A stretch of DNA of 20,338 nucleotides from positions 1-20,338 of the forward strand of contig JAKSLX010000034.1 of NCBI GenBank assembly GCA_024400915.1, given 5' to 3'. The DNA is from Treponema sp. GTDB taxonomy: Bacteria; Spirochaetota; Spirochaetia; Treponematales; Treponemataceae. Positions 1-7,562 of this stretch are shown one piece after another. The notes beneath the pieces were generated by a model. It had not been told where the DNA came from and did not search any database. It worked only from the letters and a program-made list of their open reading frames with translations. Each line of letters starts with the position of its first letter. Position 1 is the stretch's first letter. The position numbers and the translations under genes were made by a program.

Positions 1-3
1 GGC

Positions 4-37
4 AAAAAAATAGACACCAATTTTTAACAGTAGTGTC
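4..37 (-). terminator. Intrinsic terminator after the DUF4406 gene
   Basis: Read on the minus strand, GACACTA and TGGTGTC form a 7-bp stem (one G-U pair) with an 11-nt loop, followed directly by TATTTTTTT. It lies 67 nt past the stop codon of the DUF4406 gene and would end that transcript. Confidence 0.65.
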
Positions 38-104
38 ATTCTGTTTGTAGTTTTGGTACTTTCATAGTACCTCATACTACCGTATTTGACAACTGTTTTT
101 ATAA

Positions 105-560
105 CTAATCCATCACATCCACAGTGTACCCACGTCTTGCAGTGCCTTTTTCAATTACGCGGCTCAACTCTGCATCAGTTATCTTCAAGAACTCCATACA
201 CTCGTTTCTCGAAAGAGTGTGGCTTTCTTCAGCATTGCAAACCACATAGCATCTTTTGTTATAATCAGGAACTTCATCCACACCGTAAAATATCTTCTGG
301 CTTCTGAGAATCCCTTTTTCGTGTTCCTTCTTTGCACCCTCGCTGTCCTTCCAGTTTTTCAGAAGTACAACACCATCACAAACACTCTGCATTCCAGCCG
401 TTGCATTCATGTAATCATCGTGAGTAAATTCTTTGCCTTCCCCAAGCCGTGCAGGATTCATTACCGAATGGCCTTTTCTAATGAGTGCCGTTTCTGCATC
501 AGCAAACTGATTTTTGTAGTCAGGGTTTCCAGTTATTTTCCCTGCAATATAAAGTTTCAT
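105..560 (-). CDS. DUF4406 / nucleoside 2-deoxyribosyltransferase-like protein
   Basis: The 151-aa protein starts MKLYIAGKITG, the Rossmann-like first strand and glycine loop of DUF4406 proteins, a family related to nucleoside 2-deoxyribosyltransferases. A second conserved block, GMQSVCDGVVLLKNWKDS followed by GAKKEHE, contains the acidic and small residues that in relatives line the nucleotide pocket. By family, it may handle a free nucleotide or nucleoside in the cytoplasm; no substrate can be assigned. The open frame extends 15 codons further upstream, but a GGAGG six bases before the ATG at 560 fixes the start. It stands alone between a non-coding stretch and its own terminator. DUF4406 genes are common in phages as accessory nucleotide-metabolism genes. 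Family call good, function unknown. Confidence 0.8.
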   Translation of the reverse strand: MKLYIAGKITGNPDYKNQFADAETALIRKGHSVMNPARLGEGKEFTHDDYMNATAGMQSVCDGVVLLKNWKDSEGAKKEHEKGILRSQKIFYGVDEVPDYNKRCYVVCNAEESHTLSRNECMEFLKITDAELSRVIEKGTARRGYTVDVMD

Positions 561-878
561 ACGCACCTCCCAGTGAGTCAGGAAATAACATCTCACAGAC
601 CGCAAAACAAACGGCTTTTACAGGAAGAGCAGATTTTAAAATATTTAAAAAAACGGGGGTATTGTGTATGAAATGACAAGTTATCAGTTTATTTTTTATT
701 CACCGATTTTCACCGCTAAAAACGGGTTAAAACGGCTATTTAAAAGGCTTTTTCAAGGTGCGTTTTGCAAGGGAAATCTGAGATATACAAAAAAGGAATA
801 AAAAAAGACTAGAACCATATATCTCTGATTCTGTAGTTTTCGATTTTCTATTTGTTACAATTTATTTAAGAGGTCTTT
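561..878. other. AT-rich non-coding stretch
   Basis: No convincing gene lies here on either strand. It is AT-rich and contains several short AAAACGG-type repeats (near 606-612, 650-656, 719-725 and 729-735). It also holds an 18-nt sequence (593-610) identical to part of the repressor gene (11656-11673). A TACAAT (856-861) just before the small plus-strand gene could be a -10 element, but no clear -35 accompanies it. I could not recognise a phage end or attachment site. Confidence 0.5.
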
Positions 879-1046
879 ATGAAAACAAGAAATGAACGTG
901 TAAAGGAACTTTCAGAATTGTTGGAGACTGCCGGTTATGAAATCAGTGCTATTGAGTTTCTGATTGATGATAACCAGCAGGACGAAGAAAATGCATTACA
1001 AAACGGAATGCCAGCTTTGAAGCTTACTCTTTCTCTGAAGTCTTAA
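879..1046 (+). CDS. Small hypothetical protein (55 aa)
   Basis: An open frame of 55 codons starts at an ATG preceded by AGAGG with about five bases spacing. The product starts MKTRNERVKELSELLETAGY, a charged amphipathic helix, continues with an acidic middle (IDDNQQDEENAL) and ends KLTLSLKS. No family is recognised. It is the only plus-strand gene in the left 12 kb and its 3' end overlaps the end of the convergent 57-aa gene by 23 bp, so one of the two may not be real. A possible -10 (TACAAT) lies 18 bp upstream of the ATG. Confidence 0.4.
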   Translation: MKTRNERVKELSELLETAGYEISAIEFLIDDNQQDEENALQNGMPALKLTLSLKS

Positions 1047-1197
1047 TACCAAACTTCGGATTAGTGATTGCTTCAACCATCTTTCTAACTGTATCAATGG
1101 CATGGTCGGAATTTATGCTGTTGATACAGTTTGCAGGATTGCTCAGAATTGTTTTAAATAATTCTGCTTTCATTTTTTCAGTTTCTGCAACAGTCAC
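1024..1197 (-). CDS. Small hypothetical protein (57 aa)
   Basis: The frame is open further upstream, but that part runs through a terminator hairpin. A GGAGG eight bases before a GTG at 1197 gives a better start and a 57-aa product (reads VTVAETEKMKAELFKTILS..., first residue Met). It is mostly helical and charged, with a motif DTVRKMVEAI, and no family is recognised. It lies past the terminator that closes the MuF/immunity transcript, so it needs its own promoter or read-through. It converges with, and overlaps, the 55-aa plus-strand gene. Confidence 0.5.
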   Translation of the reverse strand: MTVAETEKMKAELFKTILSNPANCINSINSDHAIDTVRKMVEAITNPKFGIKTSEKE

Positions 1198-1247
1198 GAT
1201 ATTTACCTCCTGCCTACATTTTAATTCAGCAGAATAAATCAGACAAT

Positions 1248-1273
1248 AAAAAAGCCCCGGACTTTTCCGGGGC
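1248..1273 (-). terminator. Intrinsic terminator closing the late (MuF/immunity) transcript
   Basis: On the minus strand a perfect 7-bp stem GCCCCGG/CCGGGGC with a 6-nt loop is followed by TTTTTT. It begins 7 bp after the stop codon of the 53-aa gene and is the strongest terminator in the window. Confidence 0.9.
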
Positions 1274-1279
1274 GGTGTA

Positions 1280-1441
1280 CTAAGCAATCTTTTTTACAAT
1301 GTCATTGATAGTTCCTAAATCAAGATCATCATCATCATCTGTTTGTATTTCAAACACACAAGTTCTGTCGTCTTTTAGGAAGTCTGTAATTATTGCTGTT
1401 CGTCCATCTTTTAATAAAACAGTATCATAAATTTTATACAT
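1280..1441 (-). CDS. Candidate immunity protein, SH3-like, DUF4926-like (53 aa)
   Basis: A 53-codon frame starts at the ATG at 1441 after a strong AGGAGG and ends just before a strong terminator. The product begins MYKIYDTVLLKDGRTAIITDF, the pattern of small SH3-like beta-barrels of the DUF4926 kind (D-x-V-x-L-K-D-G-R-x-A-x-I), then has a run of five aspartates and ends in a helix (TINDIVKKIA). It starts 12 nt after the stop of the MuF gene, whose last 100 residues match DUF6883, a domain found at the C-terminus of polymorphic toxins. From memory, DUF4926-type genes often sit next to DUF6883 genes. I infer it is the immunity protein for that toxin domain. The acidic stretch would suit binding to a basic surface. 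The gene is real with good confidence; the immunity role is inference. Confidence 0.75.
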   Translation of the reverse strand: MYKIYDTVLLKDGRTAIITDFLKDDRTCVFEIQTDDDDDLDLGTINDIVKKIA

Positions 1442-1453
1442 ACACGTTTCCTC

Positions 1454-3295
1454 CTAAAGAATAAAAGCTGTAGTAAGTTGATATACATCAGTGTTAGGAT
1501 ATAAAATCCAACCTGTTCTAACTTTTTCACGATTCCCATTTGGACCCTCCAGAATCATATCACATCTGAATAAAGCTCCCTGGTCATTATCTCGTAAATA
1601 TTGCATTGGATATTTATCAACGCTTGTTAATATATTATTTTCAAGCTCCTTCCAATTGTCAAGCGTATAACCTAATTTTACTCTGAATTCATGAGCTTTG
1701 TGTTTCCCTGTAGGATGTAATGGATTTAAACAATATTTAGTCAGTTTAGCTTGAGGAATTGCACAGTTAATTTCTTCAATACTTTCAATAACAGCTTTAA
1801 GCCCTTTGGAAGATAGAACCTTATTGTTAAGAAGATTAAGCAATTTTGGATCAATTATATCAGTTTCACCTTTGAGATAAGCTGCAATACTTTCTGCAAG
1901 ATATTCATTTCCTTTGCTAGTTGCATAACCAGAAATTTTAACGGCGTATTTGTCCATATTAGACAAAAGTTCTTTGTACAATTCTTTGTTCGTTCTGATT
2001 AAATTAAGCTCTATATGATGTGAATATTCATGATTCAATATTCCTTCAATGGTATTTCCATTTACAAGGCTTCTTCCTGCTTTAATATAATTTTCTGCAA
2101 TCTGCCTTTGAGTTCCAGAAAGTTTATCAAAATTTTTCTTTATCAATTCAAAAGCTTCATCAGATTCTTTAATAAATTTTTCAAATGCTTTCTTAGATTT
2201 TAGAATTTCTGAGTTCAAGTAAATTCCGCCCCTTACAGAATCGTAAGCAGCAATACTTCCATCTCCAGAGAATACTTTCCTTCCAAGAGCAGATTTTGGA
2301 GAAACTGTTTTTATTCCTGTTAATTTAGGAATGTTTGAAAACTGTATACTTAATCTGTTCAGTGTTTCATTTACTTGGTTAGCATGTTCAATAGATATTC
2401 CTTTGAAATCAACTTTGCCATTAAATACACCATCAAATCCGTTTGAATTGATAAACGTATCTTGTGCAAACTTTTCAGCTTCTTCCAAAGAATTGGCAGG
2501 AATGAAGCTTTTGTTACCAATCAGTATTTCTTTCGCCGCTTCAATTTCTCCCTGTACCCCGTACATCTTCGCCTGTCTCACCTGAGAACTAAGCTCTTTC
2601 CACCAGCTATCATCCACCACAGGATTATTCCCAAATCCCTTTGCAGGTGCTTCAATGTCAGCCTTGGAACTCCAGCTTTCCGGCAATTCTCTTTCGTCAT
2701 AAATAGCTCTGACTGTAGTTCGGCAGTTAAAATGAAATGGCGGAATGTGAGTCTTCCAGAATGGATCATCATAGGGCAGAATAAATCCTTTACCTGCATA
2801 CTGACGACAGTAATCTGTTGTACGTGCGTCGTCAATTACAACTAGTTCCAGGGCAAGCGGTTTGTCCTGTTCATATCCCATCATACGGCCGGCATTGTAT
2901 GCAGTCTGAACGTTGGTTCTGTAGACCGTTTCCCAATACCAGCCGCCGGCATTTCCAAGCCCGACCTTGCTTAAAACATCTGTCTTGGTCATTCCAAGAA
3001 AATCTTTCAGACCGTTTCCAGCTTCAATATTCTTTATGAGCTCGTCATTAATCCGTTTAAGCAATGCACCGTCAGAAATACGGCTTGCAGTGAACGCACG
3101 GAATTTAAGCTGAGCAGAAAGCTTGTCATAGTCAACTTTTTTTAAAACGTCACGTTTTCTAAGATACTCAACAGCTTCTGCATAAGGCAAAGTTTCAATT
3201 TCTTCTGCCGTTGGTTCTGCAAACTCCATCTTCCTTGTGGAACGGTCAAGTCCCATAAGAAAAGACTTTGTAAGCATTTCAGCCATTACGGACAT
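1454..3295 (-). CDS. MuF head morphogenesis protein with HEXXH metallopeptidase-like and DUF6883 toxin-type domains
   Basis: In this 613-aa frame, residues 1-22 resemble the last helix of DUF935 portals (SVMAEMLTKSFLMGLDRS). Residues 23-200 are a MuF (Mu gpF/gp30-like) domain with HARAFT-like KFRAFTASRI and the signature PPFHFNCRTTV (185-195). After a linker comes a region with HEYSH (422-426) and a downstream EYLAESIAAYL (464-474). Together these look like an HEXXH zincin with E468 as possible third ligand. Residues 513-613 match DUF6883: KLTKYCLNPLHP, GKHKAHEF, LGYT, KVRTGWILYPN and a C-terminal LTTAFIL. MuF is a minor head protein present in the virion, so the extra domains would be delivered with it or act in the host. 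The first ATG has no SD and the frame is open upstream to the T9 run, so this is probably the second half of a portal-MuF fusion. The 53-aa candidate immunity gene follows directly. Confidence 0.85.
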   Translation of the reverse strand: MSVMAEMLTKSFLMGLDRSTRKMEFAEPTAEEIETLPYAEAVEYLRKRDVLKKVDYDKLSAQLKFRAFTASRISDGALLKRINDELIKNIEAGNGLKDFLGMTKTDVLSKVGLGNAGGWYWETVYRTNVQTAYNAGRMMGYEQDKPLALELVVIDDARTTDYCRQYAGKGFILPYDDPFWKTHIPPFHFNCRTTVRAIYDERELPESWSSKADIEAPAKGFGNNPVVDDSWWKELSSQVRQAKMYGVQGEIEAAKEILIGNKSFIPANSLEEAEKFAQDTFINSNGFDGVFNGKVDFKGISIEHANQVNETLNRLSIQFSNIPKLTGIKTVSPKSALGRKVFSGDGSIAAYDSVRGGIYLNSEILKSKKAFEKFIKESDEAFELIKKNFDKLSGTQRQIAENYIKAGRSLVNGNTIEGILNHEYSHHIELNLIRTNKELYKELLSNMDKYAVKISGYATSKGNEYLAESIAAYLKGETDIIDPKLLNLLNNKVLSSKGLKAVIESIEEINCAIPQAKLTKYCLNPLHPTGKHKAHEFRVKLGYTLDNWKELENNILTSVDKYPMQYLRDNDQGALFRCDMILEGPNGNREKVRTGWILYPNTDVYQLTTAFIL

Positions 3296-3474
3296 TGCAC
3301 CGTAATCTGCAGGAAGAGTTTTAGTTGTGTTCAGAAGGTCAGGATTTCTTTCAGCTTCCTTGATGAAGTCAATAATCCTTTTGTAATAGGAATCAGAAAT
3401 GAAAGACCAGGCAGAAGCACTTAAACGGTCAAGACGCTTTGCCTGTCTGGTCTCTTCACTGTAATGAGGATTTT

Positions 3475-4659
3475 TTATTTCCTGAAAAAAAAAGACTGCT
3501 GGTCTGCAAATCCAAAATCACTAGGCTGTTTCAAGAACACGTCCTTTTCGTTTTCAGGCTTTGCAAGATGATATTTCTTGTACATTGCACTAAGAGAAAC
3601 TGGAACGCCACGGTCAATTGCATCTCTGACCATTTCCCAAGGAGCAAAGTCTGTAGAGTCAATGTCAAACTTAGGAGCAACTTCACCAGGAAAGTTTATT
3701 GCTACAAATGCATTAACAAGCTTCTGGTCTGTAAGCTGGAGGGCGTAAGCATCCCCCTTGATGATGCTGTCAAAAGTCTGAACGTGTGTTTCTCCCTGTG
3801 CGTGAGTTCCGTACTGTGCCTGATTTGTAGTAAGAGACTGAGCAGTAATTGCATAGGCAATCTGAGTGTCACAGGTTTCTACAATAGTGTTGAAGTCATT
3901 AATTTGTGATGAAACAACCTGAACGTTCTTTACATTGCCCAAAGCCCCGGAAGAACCACCAGTCCATCCGTTCATAACTTCCGTTAAATCCTTTGCGGTT
4001 TTCTTTGCTTCTTCGTTGGTTCGTGCATCAAATAAAGCAAGAATAGAAGGTGCTCCAACAATCTCTGCCGCCTGTGCCCAGAACTTAACACCAAGACTCT
4101 TGAACTTCCAGAACATGTAGCACATCTGTAAAACAGGTCTTCCCCAGCGTCGAAGCTCTCCGTCATCATTTCTGTGGATAAGGAATTTTCTCTGGTCATC
4201 AAGTGGCAGATTCTGATAAGACAAAACGGGTGTCATAAAATCAACATCTGTATTCTGAGGAAAACTTAATGCAGTTCGTGGAATCGGTGTAAAGTCGTAA
4301 GGAATAAAGAATCCCTCGATAAACTTCCACTTTACTTCACAAGCTGAAAGTCCGTAAGGCACGGCATTTAAAAGAGTGTTATTCAATTTATAAAAAAGAT
4401 TGAAATTTAAAAGCTGTTCGCACGCTTCATCCACTTTCTTGTTTCCAGTCTGAGTGAATGAGCCGTACATCTGCAGAACCTTGTTTTTTCGTTCCAGGAA
4501 CAAAGACCCGATTCTTGGATCATCCATCATTTTCTGGAATACATCATCCCGTTCATTGATGGAGTTAAGCCAGTCCTGAGATTCAAGCATATAACCGGCA
4601 ATGCTATTGAATCCCTGTAGATTAATGATATTGGTAGTTAATTCTGATTTCTTAGCCAT
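3475..4659 (-). CDS. DUF935 portal protein (Mu gp29-like), 394-aa 0-frame product
   Basis: The portal forms the head vertex through which DNA enters. This protein matches the DUF935 family: an N-terminal region with DPRIGSLFLERKNKVL, then YGLSACEVKWK, RRWGRPVLQMCYMFWKFKSLGVKFWAQAAEIVGAPS and SLTTNQAQYGTHAQGETH, all typical. It is about 100 residues shorter than Mu gp29. The missing C-terminal part is present downstream in the -1 frame (SAWSFISDSYYKRIIDFI... to MLTKSFLMGLDRS), continuous with MuF. The 0-frame stop follows two codons after a T9 run. The ATG at 4659 has no recognisable SD and sits behind a terminator-like hairpin, so translation may depend on terL or on read-through. Either a functional frameshift, a real inactivating indel, or a homopolymer sequencing error. 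Confidence 0.88.
   Translation of the reverse strand: MAKKSELTTNIINLQGFNSIAGYMLESQDWLNSINERDDVFQKMMDDPRIGSLFLERKNKVLQMYGSFTQTGNKKVDEACEQLLNFNLFYKLNNTLLNAVPYGLSACEVKWKFIEGFFIPYDFTPIPRTALSFPQNTDVDFMTPVLSYQNLPLDDQRKFLIHRNDDGELRRWGRPVLQMCYMFWKFKSLGVKFWAQAAEIVGAPSILALFDARTNEEAKKTAKDLTEVMNGWTGGSSGALGNVKNVQVVSSQINDFNTIVETCDTQIAYAITAQSLTTNQAQYGTHAQGETHVQTFDSIIKGDAYALQLTDQKLVNAFVAINFPGEVAPKFDIDSTDFAPWEMVRDAIDRGVPVSLSAMYKKYHLAKPENEKDVFLKQPSDFGFADQQSFFFRK
3484..3490 (-). promoter_or_regulatory. Slippery heptamer, candidate -1 frameshift site
   Basis: Minus-strand codons read CAG TCT TTT TTT TTC AGG AAA TAA. The heptamer T TTT TTC fits the X XXY YYZ rule for -1 slippage and lies in a run of nine Ts (3485-3493). 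After a -1 slip the next codon is CAG, and the frame is then open without a break into the 613-aa MuF frame. There is no ATG, GTG or TTG in that frame between the slip site and 3295. I did not identify a downstream pseudoknot. Confidence 0.55.
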
Positions 4660-4679
4660 AACAAAAAACTACCACAGAT

Positions 4680-4708
4680 AAAAAAAAGACTGCCTTTTAC
4701 AGACAGCC
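4680..4708 (-). terminator. Terminator-like hairpin between terL and portal
   Basis: Minus strand: GGCTGTC and GGCAGTC pair over 7 bp (two G-U pairs) around a TGTAAAA loop and are followed by eight Ts. It sits in the 56-nt gap between the terminase stop and the portal start, inside what should be a continuous late operon, so it would be partial or overridden. Confidence 0.6.
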
Positions 4709-4715
4709 TTATAAA

Positions 4716-6191
4716 TTACCACATTTCTTTTTTCTTGCAGAATGAAAACACAGGAGCAGGTTCTGCAGCACATTCACGCCATGCACACACACAAAGCATT
4801 GCAGCTGATGCACAGTCACCGTGCCTTAATCCTTTTCTGTCACGGTCTTCTGTCCTTACTGCAGGAATAGTTGGAATCCCGTTCTTCAGAACAACCAATG
4901 CAAAGTCTCCCTTGCTTACATCATCATCTGGAACAGTAAAGTCCTTGCTTTCCATAAGGCCGTGAAGTTCTGCACCATATTTGGCATACCATGAATTACT
5001 TTCCATAACTCCAATTACGGCTCCCGGATGTCTAAGGCTTGCCGTTTCAGCCAGCATCTGACCGTTTCCTCTTGCATCCAGTGCGCCCCCACCTAAAATA
5101 TGTCTTTCATCCAGAAAATCAGTTATCAGGTTGGAAAACTGTTGCTGCTGTTCAAACGGCACATTTTTCAGTTCAATCAGCATAAATGTACTGAGTGAAG
5201 TCTTCGTCACTTCCTGAGTAAACCAGTAAGTGGAAAGGTCACCGCTTCGGCCAAAGTCGTTACCAAAGAAAACTGGTGCTTCACAGCTTGCAAGTACGGG
5301 GCGGATTTCCTGATTAAAGAAGTCCTTAATCTGTTTTGTTTTAATAAAATTTGACTTATGCAAGAACGAATCAGAGCATTCAAGACGATGAATTGAAACT
5401 GCATCTTCATCAGCTGTACAGTAATCAAGCAATCCACGTGAAAAATATCTTCCGCCGGATTCACGAGGAATTACATCCAATTCTTCGTCTGCATTGTCAC
5501 CGTAGATTTTATACATCTTTTCGACAAACTCATCCTCAAATTCCTGAGTCCATTTGTCGCCTTTTTTAAGACAGATTCTTTTGAAAAGTCCCTGAGCAAT
5601 TGCTTCACGGAAAGTAATTCTATGAAGTTTCCACTCGGTTTCCTTTCCTGTCTTTATTCTTTGAATCAGCTGATTGAACGGAGAGTCTTTCCCGTTATGA
5701 GTTGATATGATACGGATTCTGCCACCCCACATAACAAGAGCCAGAGCCGCTTTCATAACGCCTTCAAAATCATCAAAGAATGCAGCTTCATCAAGAACAA
5801 CGTTTCCCTGCTTGGAACGGAGCGAACGAGGAACTCCAGGAAGTCCAACAATTTCAGCCCCGCTTGCAAAAGTGATTCTGAAAGTTGTAATGCTTTTTTC
5901 TTCGTCTTCCAGAAGAGGTTCTTCTTTCACTTCGATTTCACTTACAGCTTCACCGAATTTCTTAGCCCATTCTCCGGCATCTTCAATGTACTGACGGCAG
6001 TTATCCTTGTTGAAGCTCATATAATAAGTATTGCTCCATCCTTTAGATGGAGCAGCATCAAGAACAGCATCAGAGGCATCAGTCCAGGAAATACCGCAAC
6101 GTCTGTTCTTTTCAATGATTTTCAATGAACTTCTGTCTTCAAGCCATTCCTTCTGGTAAGGCAGAAAGATTTCAATATCATTATTCGTCAT
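4716..6191 (-). CDS. Phage terminase large subunit (Mu gp28-like)
   Basis: The 491-aa motor packages DNA into the procapsid and cuts it. The ATPase domain shows a deviant Walker A, KNRRCGIS (28-35), as is usual for Mu-type terminases, Walker B VVLDEAAF (131-138) with the catalytic Glu, and the coupling motif ISTHNG (162-167). The RNase H-like nuclease domain has acidic residues in GNDFGRSGD (D312), LDARGNG (D372) and LRHGDCASAAML (D459), so it looks complete. Its ATG overlaps the end of the small terminase gene by 11 nt, indicating coupled translation. A terminator-like hairpin follows its stop. Confidence 0.95.
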   Translation of the reverse strand: MTNNDIEIFLPYQKEWLEDRSSLKIIEKNRRCGISWTDASDAVLDAAPSKGWSNTYYMSFNKDNCRQYIEDAGEWAKKFGEAVSEIEVKEEPLLEDEEKSITTFRITFASGAEIVGLPGVPRSLRSKQGNVVLDEAAFFDDFEGVMKAALALVMWGGRIRIISTHNGKDSPFNQLIQRIKTGKETEWKLHRITFREAIAQGLFKRICLKKGDKWTQEFEDEFVEKMYKIYGDNADEELDVIPRESGGRYFSRGLLDYCTADEDAVSIHRLECSDSFLHKSNFIKTKQIKDFFNQEIRPVLASCEAPVFFGNDFGRSGDLSTYWFTQEVTKTSLSTFMLIELKNVPFEQQQQFSNLITDFLDERHILGGGALDARGNGQMLAETASLRHPGAVIGVMESNSWYAKYGAELHGLMESKDFTVPDDDVSKGDFALVVLKNGIPTIPAVRTEDRDRKGLRHGDCASAAMLCVCAWRECAAEPAPVFSFCKKKEMW

Positions 6192-6720
6192 CAGCTTTTA
6201 CCTTAAGACCCATAATCTTAGCCTTAACAAGTTCCACTTTGTCTTCAGACCAACCGGCTTTCTTGACTTCTTCCTCAACCGCTTTGGCAGCTTCAAAGAG
6301 TCCTTTCTTGTAACCGCGTTCATACTCAAGCTTTACTTTCGCAATCTGAGTCTGAGAAGTAGCAAGACCTCTGATAGAATCAAGAACTTCTTTTGGTTTC
6401 AGAGTATTGAAGTTTTCAAAACTTTCTACTTCCTTCAGAAGTTTTGTGGATGCAATCTGAACAGCAGCCTCATTGATATCAAGACCAGGAGTTTTTCTTA
6501 CCTCTTTTACAATTTCAACAGCTTCAGCTGCCGCGTCTCTGTAAGCTTTCATCTGGCTTGCATGACTTACAAGAGTACGTCCCACGCCGCTCTTAGATAC
6601 ATCAAACCCTTCAGCTTTTAGGGCCTTTGCAATCTCAACGTGAGTCATCTTGTCGTCATAGAACATGTGGACAATACGCTCCACAAGTCCCTGCAATTCT
6701 ATTTTATTTCTCTTTGGCAT
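6181..6720 (-). CDS. DUF3486 protein, small terminase (Mu gp27-like)
   Basis: This 179-aa protein matches DUF3486, the Mu gp27 family that acts as the DNA-recognising small terminase partner of gp28. The N-terminus carries a helix-turn-helix (DDKMTHVEIAKALKAEGFD followed by SKSGVGRTL, about residues 22-50). The rest is helical, including the family-typical block IASTKLLKEVESF and a lysine/glutamate-rich C-terminus. The ATG has AAGGAGA at good spacing. It overlaps the upstream coiled-coil gene by 17 nt and the terL start by 11 nt, so the three are translated as a block. Confidence 0.92.
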   Translation of the reverse strand: MPKRNKIELQGLVERIVHMFYDDKMTHVEIAKALKAEGFDVSKSGVGRTLVSHASQMKAYRDAAAEAVEIVKEVRKTPGLDINEAAVQIASTKLLKEVESFENFNTLKPKEVLDSIRGLATSQTQIAKVKLEYERGYKKGLFEAAKAVEEEVKKAGWSEDKVELVKAKIMGLKVKADDE

Positions 6721-7084
6721 TGAACTTCTCCTTAATATCTTTTAAATCACCCTGAATGTATTGCATCTGCGTATCCATCTTGCTCGAAAAATTGGTGAAC
6801 AGCACTTTTAAATCCTGCATAGCATTAGTAGACTGAGCAAGGTCTTTTCTAAGGCTTGTGGCTTCTTCCTTAAACTCATCACGGAGTTTAGTTTCTGTCA
6901 GCAAAGCCTGTTTCTCATGCTCCTTAAAACCTTTCTGCAGTTCATCAATATTTTTTTCCGCGTTAATGATTTTCTGATCCGTCTTGCCCTTGTACTGACC
7001 AATGGCAATGATGACAGAAACAATTGTTATTACCGAAGTAATAAGTCCAAGAATTCCCGTTATAAATCCCCAATTGCCATTCAT
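6704..7084 (-). CDS. Membrane-anchored coiled-coil protein, DUF2730-like (Mu gp25-like)
   Basis: The 126-aa protein has one N-terminal transmembrane helix (about residues 8-28, GILGLITSVITIVSVIIAIG) followed by a long charged coiled coil to the end. This is the architecture of DUF2730/Mu gp25 proteins, which occupy the same slot between the lysis genes and gp27 in Mu. The role of that family is not known to me. AAGGAG lies seven bases before the ATG; the gene overlaps the small terminase start by 17 nt. The domain call rests on topology and position rather than on conserved residues. Confidence 0.75.
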   Translation of the reverse strand: MNGNWGFITGILGLITSVITIVSVIIAIGQYKGKTDQKIINAEKNIDELQKGFKEHEKQALLTETKLRDEFKEEATSLRKDLAQSTNAMQDLKVLFTNFSSKMDTQMQYIQGDLKDIKEKFNAKEK

Positions 7085-7094
7085 CAGTATCTCC

Positions 7095-7562
7095 TTACTT
7101 ACAAATAATTATTATTCCTTCACCGGCCGCCAGGGTCATACAACTCAAGGCCATAACCATCCAGAAGTTCTTCATCTTCTTCTGATACTCCAAGGATTTG
7201 CAGACAGACAAGTATTCGTCTTTCAATTCCATCAACTGAAACCGCAATTCCTCTACCAGCTTCTGCAATTCTATCACAGTCATCTTGGAGTCCTCCAAGC
7301 TCAGTGACACACTCTCTAAGCTCAACAACACATTCTGAAGTTTTAATTCCAACTGACAGCACCTGTTCTTCCAGTTTTCCAGCTCTCTGCTGGATTCCAT
7401 CTGCAATGCTTTCAGCATTCTCACTTCGCTCAACATACTCACTAACTCTTTGGTCAGCCTTTCTTTCTGCGTGTCTGTCAAATCCTGCGAATACAGCGGA
7501 CGAGACACACAGAGCAACAAAAGCACCAATAGTGAACCAAAGTATGGCTTTATCCTTACCAT
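7095..7562 (-). CDS. Overlapping lysis-cassette frame B: signal peptide, coiled coil, C-terminal TM (u-spanin-like topology)
   Basis: This 155-aa frame lies almost entirely over frame A (7120-7569), shifted by one base. Its product has a clear N-terminal signal (LLVLLLLCVSRPLYSQ, residues 11-26), a leucine-rich amphipathic middle and a hydrophobic C-terminal helix (NFWMVMALSCMTLAAGEGIIII). Exported N-terminus plus C-terminal membrane helix is the plan of unimolecular spanins, which span the periplasm and fuse the membranes at lysis; these normally have a lipobox, whereas Cys18 here is preceded by Leu and is not canonical. Codon use leans heavily on TTG, CTG and GTG, unlike neighbouring genes, as expected of an overprinted frame. 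Its stop sits just before the SD of the next gene. The start lacks its own SD, so coupling with frame A is likely. Real translation is plausible but unproven. Confidence 0.5.
   Translation of the reverse strand: MVRIKPYFGSLLVLLLLCVSRPLYSQDLTDTQKERLTKELVSMLSEVRMLKALQMESSRELENWKNRCCQLELKLQNVLLSLESVSLSLEDSKMTVIELQKLVEELRFQLMELKDEYLSVCKSLEYQKKMKNFWMVMALSCMTLAAGEGIIIICK

Noticed and set aside
1..104. Possible phage end (attL/attR) at the left edge
   Set aside because: Only a terminator is recognisable; no transposase-site repeats or target duplication can be shown, and head genes still expected lie outside.
219..671. 150-codon plus-strand frame opposite the DUF4406 gene
   Set aside because: Product has no family features and lies over a recognised gene on the other strand.
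2331..3039. Several 70-130-codon frames on both strands within the MuF gene
   Set aside because: Shadows of the MuF frame; Cys- and Ser-rich translations with no SD.
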